The notes beneath the pieces are model-generated. The model was not told the DNA's origin. It did no database searches and was given only the letters and a program-made list of their open reading frames with translations. DNA of 64,000 nt from Channallabes apus (Eukaryota; Chordata; Actinopteri; Siluriformes; Clariidae): assembly GCA_030522415.1 (NCBI GenBank), contig CM060104.1, forward strand, positions 19,748,325-19,812,324. The letters run 5' to 3'. This document shows, in pieces, positions 45,560 to 64,000 of this stretch; positions within the stretch are counted from its first letter, which is position 1; the number at the start of each line of letters is the position of its first letter. Made by a program: the position numbers and the translations under genes.

Positions 45560-45882
45560 CTTCTTGTCTTTGATGAGCAGTAAACTGGTACAGTATATAT
45601 TTATTTATTGAGCTGTTAGTCAATCTCATAAACAGTGTGCACAATATTGCACTAAATCTCTTCCATAATAAGGATTGTTTTCTTTCACAATTATGCACAC
45701 AATCATTTCTGTATATTTGGTTAAATCTGCATATTTTGTAAATGTATTGTATATTTTTGCACAGTTTGAGAAATCTGTTTTGCACTTGTGCTTTTATTTC
45801 TGATTAATGTTGTGTAATGCAGTTGCAAGCACAACTCAAATTTCCTTTGGGATTAATAAAGATCCATCTTATCACTTACAGT
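45560..45882 (+). mobile_element. LINE 3' UTR fragment
   Basis: Ends CAAATTTCCTTTGGGATTAA TAAAG, the terminus typical of CR1/L2-like fish LINEs; the upstream part (GCATATTTTGTAAATGTATT, TTTTTGCACAGTTTGAGAAA) is their 3' UTR. No ORF left. Same end type as the minus-strand tail at 8775-8800. Confidence 0.55.
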
Positions 45883-46001
45883 ATGTGTTCTCTTATTTAA
45901 GACATGACCCATGATCCACAATCTTAAATTATTACTAACATGGCCAAAAGAATACATTTCTGTCACTTCCAATTAAAAAATGTTTAAAAGATGGTAGATA
46001 T

Positions 46002-47912
46002 TGTCATGCGCACTCAGCCGCGACCGGCACTAGGACCCGGAAGTAAGGCGGTCGCGAACCTGAAAGCATAAAAGGAAACAAGATGGTGCCGCACATCGCT
46101 CTGTCATTGAGTATGCCCATGCTATTTCGGAATCGTTCCCGTTCACGTGAGTACTCACTTTCTTGGGTTCGCTTTCAGACTGAGTGTGCGTTTATAGAAC
46201 TAGGGTTAGATTGTGTCTTTCCTTTACTCGTTCACTTTGAGAGTTCTTAGAGCAAATCGCGTGATTATCCTGCCCGCTCGTGTCCATCCGCGTTTGGGTT
46301 TACCATTCACGCTACAGGTCTAACGGCTAAGCAACGTCTTTCTGGTCATCATCGGGTTAGTTCGTGAGCCGTTCATCGTCTGGACGGATCACCAGAACCT
46401 GCTCACCATCCGGAACCTCAAACAACTCAACCCACGCCAGGCACGGTGGGCCCTGTTCTTCGAACAGTACGACTTCCATCTGTCGTACCGCCCGGGGGCC
46501 AAAGAACACAAAGGCCGACGCCCTCTGCCGTCAGTACGAACGAGAGACGCCCCGGGCGGAATCCGTGCCTGTCCTGCCACCCACCCGAATCATCGCACTG
46601 CTGCACTGGGACATGGAAACAAGGGTCCGCCAGGCACTGACCACAGAACCCGCACTGGCAGGCGTGCCACCTGGACGACTCTATGTCCCAACCCAGCTAA
46701 GGCCCGAAGTCCTCCAGTGGGGCCATTCTTCGCTCGTCGCGGGACACCAGGGAACCCTACGAACCCTCACCTTCGTGAAACGGGCTTTCTGGTGGCACTC
46801 GATGAGAAAGGACATCACCGAGATCGTCCAGGCGTGCCCAGTGTGCGCCAGGGCAAAGGACACCAATCAGCCGACACCGGGGGAACTTCAACCACTTCCT
46901 GTCCCTCGTCGGCCCTGGTCGCACATTGCCGTCGACTTCATCATGGGCCTGCCGGCCTCGGAGGCAAAGGACGTAATCCTCACCATTGTGGATCGCTTCT
47001 CCAAGGCAGTGCACCTGGTGCCCCTCGCCGGACTCCCGTCAGCTAGAAACACCGCCGAGCTGATATTGGAAAACGTAGTCTGATTGCATGGGTTCCCAAA
47101 GGACATCGTCTCAGACAGAGGTCCCCAGTTCACCGCCCGGTTCTGGAGGGCTTTCTCCCGTCTGATCCATTCAACCTGCAGTCTGTCTTCTGGTTACCAC
47201 CCCCAGACGAATGGTCAGACGGCGTGAACCAACCAACAGCTGGAGCGTTACCTGAGGTGTTTTGTGTCGGATCGCCAATGCTCCTGGGCCCGTTACCTCA
47301 AATGGGCTGAGTTGTCCCACAACCACCATGTGTCCTCAGCCACCAACCTGAGCCCATTTGAGGTGTGTCATGGTTTGACGTACCATTGGCCCAACAGTTG
47401 GTTCGCCGGTGACGGCGGCTATGGCACCAAGCCAACCTTGCCATCCAACACGCCAACGCCAATTATGTCATCCAACACCGCCGTCGGCACCCTCCGGGAC
47501 GGTTGTACCACGTAGGTGACAAGGTATGGCTATCCACCAGGAACCTTCACTTACACACAGAGTCACGAAAGCTGTCACCGAAATTCATTGGGCCATACCG
47601 CGTCACGCAAATAAAAGGAAACAAGATGGCGCCGCACATCGCTCTGTCATTGAGTATGCCCATGCTATTTCGGAATCGTTCCCGTTCACGTGAGTACTCA
47701 CTTTCTTGGGTTCGCTTTCAGACTGAGTGTGCATTTATAGAACTAGGGTAAGATTGTGTCTTACCTTTACTCATTCACTTTGAGAGTTCTTAGAGCAAAT
47801 CGCGTGATTATCCTGCCCGCTCGTGTCCATCCGCGTTTGGGTTTACCATTCACGCTACAGGGCTAACGGCTAAGCTACGTCTTTCTGGTCGTCATCGGGT
47901 TAGTTCGTGACA
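46002..47912 (+). mobile_element. Ty3-type LTR retrotransposon with large internal deletions, intact target duplication
   Basis: Flanked by a perfect 5-bp target duplication GATAT (45997-46001 and 47913-47917). Ends are TGTCA...TGACA. Left LTR 46002-46367 (last two bases missing), right LTR 47611-47912 (its first 66 or so bases missing). About eight differences are seen over the 300 shared bases. Between them only the tail of RNase H and the integrase survive; gag, protease, reverse transcriptase, primer-binding site and polypurine tract are absent. Confidence 0.95.
46371..47610 (+). pseudogene. Ty3-type pol fragment: RNase H end and integrase
   Basis: First frame: [16 protein letters not shown] and [20 protein letters not shown] (RNase H). 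A frameshift near 46495 leads to the long frame ending at 47083, with an integrase zinc-binding region ([13 protein letters not shown] ... CPVCARAK) and the first catalytic Asp (VDFIMGLP). A stop at 47081-47083, probably from CGA to TGA, precedes [11 protein letters not shown] (second Asp). At 47218-47228 the third catalytic position is altered (NGQTA followed by a stop). The integrase C-terminus (KLSPKFIGPYRVTQI) runs straight into LTR sequence. Non-functional. Confidence 0.9.
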
Positions 47913-47917
47913 GATAT

Positions 47918-49155
47918 CTAGAGGAGTGCCATTTTAACCCCAAAGTAAACCCTGATCTATGGTTTATTTTCTCCTCCTGTGGTAAAGCTGCGGTACTTCA
48001 ACACCTTTCACTTTGATATCCCTAAGATCAGAGGCAATAAAATGTAATTACAAAAAAAACAGACAAGTTCACGCTTTGAGGTGAGTAAATATGGAATTTG
48101 TAAATAGGAGAAATCTATCAACCTTTTACAAACATCATGACATAATAGTGCCAAATGGAGCAGAACTTCACTGTGCATCGGCGGGTCACATGATCTCACC
48201 AAACATTCAGTGATCATTTTCACCTGTTTTATTTTAAATCAGCACCACCATTTAAATTCCAGCTTTTTAGTGGTCCATTGGCAAGCTTGTATTGCTGTCG
48301 TGTTTACCCTGTTACTACGCATAATTTAAACGGTTCTTGGCATGCATTCATAGTTCTTGTCTCTATCCTTTTGATCATTTAGTTCATACCTACAGAATAT
48401 ACAGTTCGTATTTTGCACAAAACATTATCCGCATTTCCATCTGCTATCTGTCTCCTCTTTCAGTTCCTGACACATTACAGCTAAACTGTTGTGTAATTGA
48501 CATTATGTTTTATGCATTAATTTGCCTATAATGATGTACACTAAACGCTTATATAATGAGCTGTGCTGTAAGGGTGTAATAACCCACAAGTAAACATTTT
48601 GCACTGGAAAATATGGGTTGAAACCCAACATCTCCCTAGCCACGCCTCTGGATTGTTGCAGTATGTGAGCAGTGCAGAAATAGTGTAATAATATACTGTA
48701 GGGGGGTAATAATATAAGGTTAACCAGAGATTATAATTTGTCTATAGGGACTTTTAACAAATGTACTTTACTTCTCAGACAATGGCCTATATGGTGAATA
48801 AAAATTAATTCAATTTGTGACATGGAACAGGCTTTCTGCTATGGATATGAAATGAAACTAAACACAACGGTACATTATGTAGTAAAACAGGGTGAAGACT
48901 CGACCATAACACATGAGTAAGATACAGAATCAGACATTAGATATGACAGCTGCACACAATACAGAATTACTCTGGGAAGACTGGCATCTACTTATCAGGC
49001 TTTTATTTGGTACGTAGGCATCAGTATAACCGAATCAAAACAGGAAAACAAAATAAAATTTATTTAAACTGAGACACATTGAGCAATCAGAGCCATCCTG
49101 TGTTTACAAAGTGGTTTAATATGCTAATAATTATTATTCAATAATATGGCCAGGT
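47918..49155. other. Intergenic DNA, no gene recognised
   Basis: Right flank of the LTR element. No domain-bearing ORF and no clear repeat. Confidence 0.35.
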
Positions 49156-52100
49156 TTACGGTAGGGCATTGGTGGCTCAGTGGTAGGTTTCTTGCCTGCC
49201 ATGTGGAAGGCCTGGGTTCAATTCCCAGCCAATGCCCAGACCCCAGCCTCTGGATGCAGCGCCAGTCCAAAACTGGGGTAAAATAGGAAGGTTGCATCGG
49301 AAAGGGCATCTAGTGTAAAATTTTGCCAAGTTATTTGCAGATCAAATGGTCTGCTATGGCGACTCCTGGACCGGAGCAGCCGAATGACTAAATATCTCAG
49401 GTTTGCAAAATGCTTCTGTTTTATTACTGCAATGTGTCTCAGAATAAATGACTCCACAGAACGGAGCTGCACCAGTTAAACAGCAATTTAAAGCTATGGC
49501 AAGTTTGGTTCTGAATCACACAAGTATGGTATAAACGAAACAGAATATACAAACATTAAAGCATTGCTTTCTCATTGGTACAAGCATCAAGAATTCACTA
49601 CTTCTCTACTCATTTTACCACTTATTCTAAATAGCATGCATGTTGGGCAGGCAAGGGCACATGAACATACAGTATCGTAGTAATGCAACACGTAGCAGCA
49701 AATGCCACTAACAGGCCGAAATGAAGGGAAATCTGAGGTATTGCATGATGTAATTCAATGAATGGAATAGAGTAGGTAAAATGAAAAATATTAAATTAAA
49801 CAAATTTTGTATATGGCTTATTAAAATATGGCAATTGCCATAAATAACTACACTAAACAGAGAATGAAGGGGAAAAATGGTCATGCCCTGCTTGCCATCA
49901 ACATGCAATTCTGTTTCAAACTTTCAACCGTTTTCTAACATTCTTCTTTCATTCTACTGAGAAAGAAAATAATTCAAATTCAAATTTGAATATGACAAAA
50001 AAACTCAAATTACATTATTATCATTATTATTAATTACAATAGCCAGTTTTTAGAAACTTATCGAAATGTCAGTTTTTGGCAATGTTTTCCCTTTAGAACA
50101 GAATGAAGCAAATGAGAGGAAACAAAATATTTTAAAAAAATAAAAACATTCCCAAACGATCAGGTAAAAAATATTATTATTTTTTGTTTCATGTAATTTA
50201 ATTTTTTTTTTTTTTTTTACATTTTGGCATCATACTTGCTGCTCTCATAAGCAACACACTCTTACAATATAAAACTGTCAGTTTGTTGTGTATTAAAGAG
50301 GGCTTTCATTCACAACCTTTTAAACAGTGTTACTATTCTTTGTGCAGTATAATTAGACCTGGTTTACTGTGTCTTAATAATAAATACAGCTTTAAAATCT
50401 ACTTTAACCAACTTGGTTTCTGTTTTAGAATAAATCCGACTTCATTCAAGGTTGTAAACTGTCAGCAATTAAGCACTCGTATACTGTTTATCAGAATAAA
50501 AAGCACTGAACATGTTATGTGGCTTAGTCAAAGAAAATAAAAGAATTTATACAAAAGGAAGTACATCTGAGGTATTTGGTCACATTTCACTATAAATCAT
50601 ACTGGGTTATTTGGCAATATCAACTCATCAGTAAAAAAGAGGAAAGCACTTATTACTTTCTGGCATCTGTTTATGAAAATATACACATTATTCCCTAGTT
50701 ATTATTTTTAAAGTTATATATGCTAGTTCTATATAGAATTCCATGTCTTAAAGGAAACCATAGAATGGCTTGAGCTACAATATTAATTGAGTTTAGAGTG
50801 TTGCTGTTGTTGCTGTTGTTTTATCGCTTTGGTTAATGGGAAGCTGACATTTTAATATTTTTAGTAGCATTGCGGCCCTTAAAACAGGAACAAGCGTGAC
50901 ATCTAAAATGTCCACCGAATAGAAATATTTTAGAAAAGCAATGAAAACCGTTACAATACAAGCATCTTTGGATATCACTCAACTTGGTTTTCACTGAATA
51001 TTTGGAGAAGGTAAATCAGAAAAATGACAGAAACTAGCTTTGTGCCTAGCTTTGTAACAGCAAAAAAACATTTATAAAAAAAAAAACAACTTAAAAAAAA
51101 CTTTTTAAAAAAAGGTCATAAAAGAAACCTAGTAAATGGTTAGTAAGCACTTAAAAGAATAAGCAGAACTCCACAGGACGACCACAGGTTCTCTGATCGC
51201 TTTCCTCCTGTGTGGTGCTGATAGGAAAGCGCTAGAACACCTCCGTCACCCACAGCAGTTTGATGAAAGAGTGCTCTCTAAGTCCATTCCTTCCCACCAG
51301 CATTATTTATAGGCTTGTTTTAAACTGTATGTGGTATACCAAAAGCAGAATGTGCTTCTCTGCACTGGACTTCTCCCCACGCTCTGTGTCTCACAACACT
51401 TACGTGGAGGTCACATACATCGTTAGCAAGCACTCGGCAGTTCACTCTTTAGCACCACAGGAGCAGCATCTCTGTTAACAACCATCAAGAAAAGTGAGTC
51501 ATCCTTGGGTTTGGGTGTCAGAGTGAAGTCTTCGGCAATGTGGAAAGGTTTCAGTGTGGCAGTGGTGGAGTCTAAGACGCAGAGGACACAGTGGCAGGCG
51601 ATGTATCAGCTCTGTTGTCTGAATGGCACAGGACACTGGCACTAATGCCGGAATGACTTGAAAAAAAAAAAGATGGGCTCTGATGTGCACAGGGCTTTTG
51701 GTCGAGGTAGGTATGCTTAACCAGCAGCATGCAGGCAGATGGTTTACCTTGATAGCTCAGACATTCTCGTCAGGCTGAGGTAGCTATCTTTGGAGGTAAT
51801 TTGGTGCTAGGGGAGGAAGGGGTGCAGGGTTAGCCACTCCATTTCACTCTTCTGGCAGGCTAATGCGGTGACACTATCACATAAATAAGGCTACAGTGGG
51901 GCTTCTCACTCACAACTGAAGTTAACTCACAACGACATCTACGTTCATGCAAAACAGGAATCTACAGCATCTGTTCGGTTATGCTAAGGCCTCAGGATAT
52001 TCAAGTTGATGTTTTTTTTTTTTTTAGCAGCAGCAGAACACACTTAATTAGGTTCCACTTTAGAAATTCCCATGTAAAAAAATGGAGAACAAACATAATC

Positions 52101-52468
52101 AGCAACTGACCTTTCTTATCTGTATAATTACAATCACGAAAACTAAAACTATATTATTACTAATATGCAATTTTAATGGAAATTGGCCTCGGGGTTGGAC
52201 CACTTAAGAGCAGAAAGCAATATGACTTAGCTTATTTAAATAGCTTAAATAGATATCCTCCTCTATATATAAATATACAGTTCCTTCAATACAGTCATAC
52301 ACCAGACTATGTGTGTACAGAATGTATGTGTAGTCTCGTGTCTGTATGTTACTGTCTGCTCAAGAGGGCAAGGCTGGAATAAGGCTTTGGTGAATAGTGT
52401 GACATGGAGTGGCACTTGGGGAGGTGGGGAGGTGTAAGGGAGGGAAAAGAAATGTGTGTAAGGGGTTA
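48990..52468 (-). other. Probable igdcc3 3' UTR and downstream flank
   Basis: Downstream of the igdcc3 stop (52469-52471) no further gene is recognisable. The sequence from about 49.5 to 52.4 kb is mostly repeat-poor, AT-rich single-copy-looking DNA that could be a long 3' UTR. A minus-strand AATAAA lies near 49000 and others occur on the way, so the end cannot be fixed from sequence. A tRNA-derived SINE sits at 49161-49388. Confidence 0.3.
49161..49388 (+). mobile_element. tRNA-derived SINE, near full length
   Basis: GGTGGCTCAGTGGTAGGTTT (A box) and GGTTCAATTCCCAGCC (B box), body CCAGTCCAAAACTGGGGTAA, and the 3' part GAAAGGGCATCTAGTG ... CAGATCAAATGGTCTGCT ... GGAGCAGCCGAATGA, resembling an RTE-type LINE tail. 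The same family is at 145-262, minus strand. Confidence 0.75.
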
Positions 52469-63242
<10,774 letters not shown>

Positions 63243-64000
63243 CTGTGAGAGAAATGAAATAAGAGTAAAAGAGTCAGGTGGATTTGAGCACAGCTTTTTT
63301 TTAGTGTGTTGATGTAAAATGTGGATCAGGTGCTTACGAATGGTAAAGAAGTGATAGAGTAGCTAAAATCCTGCTTTGATAATGAAATGAAAATCATGGA
63401 GCAGGAAACGACTGCTTCATAGTAATGATGATGATGATGATGATGACGCTGATGACAATAGCGACGAAGGTGATGATGAAGGTGATGACGAGCTGATGAA
63501 GCAAAAATAACATCATTAAACAAATGACAAATTTCATTTTGTATTGTAACTGGAACACATAAAATATAAACATGATATAATTTTAACTTAAGAACCTCAA
63601 AAAAACAACAGTCTCAGAAGCTTGACTCTCAGAGGCCATTGTACTCTCAGTCCCAGCTTTACGCAGCTGTAAATCCAGAAAAGGTCAGGCTGAGAATGCT
63701 GGCCAGGGAGAGGAGCGATGGTTCATATTACAGTAATTGATTAGAAAGTATGGTTTAACACCAACACTGACTTCACTGCTCATTTATCTGCCAAGAGATA
63801 GCGAGGGACCTATGATACCATTTTATCAGGAGTAATGTAATAACATTAAAGCCCTGGAAGTGTAATACCACCATTTCCTAAGCAGTTAAATCAACAAATG
63901 TTGCATATTTAGTGCATAGTACTGATTATCCTGTGTCAGTTCATGTCACTAAGACCATAGAGAACTACATTTAATGCTTCTTAAATTATTGAAAGTGTTT
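63243..64000 (-). other. igdcc3 intron 1, partial
   Basis: Intron between the signal-peptide region (off window) and the Ig1 exon; a (GAT)n tract lies at 63422-63446. No signal-peptide exon recognised before 64000. Confidence 0.6.

Noticed and set aside
45411..45785. 124-codon minus-strand ORF
   Set aside because: Low-complexity translation across a poly(A) run and a LINE 3' UTR fragment; no recognisable domain.
49170..49240. tRNA gene
   Set aside because: A and B boxes are present, but the body continues into SINE sequence and the cloverleaf is not kept; the same applies to 5216 and 21665.

Overview
The window is vertebrate nuclear DNA from a ray-finned (teleost) fish, possibly an otophysan such as a catfish (weak inference from the repeat mix). 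The evidence is intron-rich genes with GT-AG splice sites and vertebrate protein families, a fish-type GnRH receptor with a cytoplasmic tail, and fish repeats: many Tc1/mariner relics, tRNA-derived SINEs, a Rex3/RTE-like LINE, and long (GT)n and (GATA)n tracts. There is no bacterial content, CRISPR array or tRNA/rRNA gene.

Four protein-coding genes are supported. (1) 779-6531, minus: the first 13 coding exons of an IQGAP gene, best called iqgap3; the rest lies left of position 1. (2) 7664-17599, plus: complete ttc24, 13 coding exons, 587 codons, divergent from iqgap3. Human IQGAP3 and TTC24 are also neighbours. (3) 29629-34592, plus: complete gonadotropin-releasing hormone receptor, three coding exons, 375 codons, with a possible CpG-rich non-coding leader at 24.1-24.5 kb. 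(4) 52469-63242, minus: igdcc3 (PUNC-like neural receptor; four Ig domains, two fibronectin III domains, one membrane span, short tail), lacking only the signal-peptide end, which lies right of 64000.

The space between and inside the genes is a transposon graveyard: at least fifteen Tc1/mariner fragments of several families, including one near-complete IR/DR element at 18802-20371; a nested LINE/SINE at 20.5-21.9 kb; a second LINE relic at 40.8-41.5 kb; LINE 3' tails at 8.7 and 45.6-45.9 kb; about ten SINE copies of three types; a deleted Ty3-type LTR element with perfect target duplication at 46002-47912; and an 833-bp terminal-inverted-repeat element in the last gnrhr intron.

The genes do not form an operon-like system. 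iqgap3 and ttc24 share a 1.1-kb divergent promoter interval with cell-cycle-type motifs on the iqgap3 side. The most interesting unexplained signals are a hairpin built from inverted copies of a transposase 3' end, a C-terminal CaaX box on TTC24, dinucleotide repeats placed at two igdcc3 splice sites, a GC-AG intron in iqgap3, and the trans-mobilised look of the deleted LTR element. All exon limits were read by eye from splice signals and reading frame.
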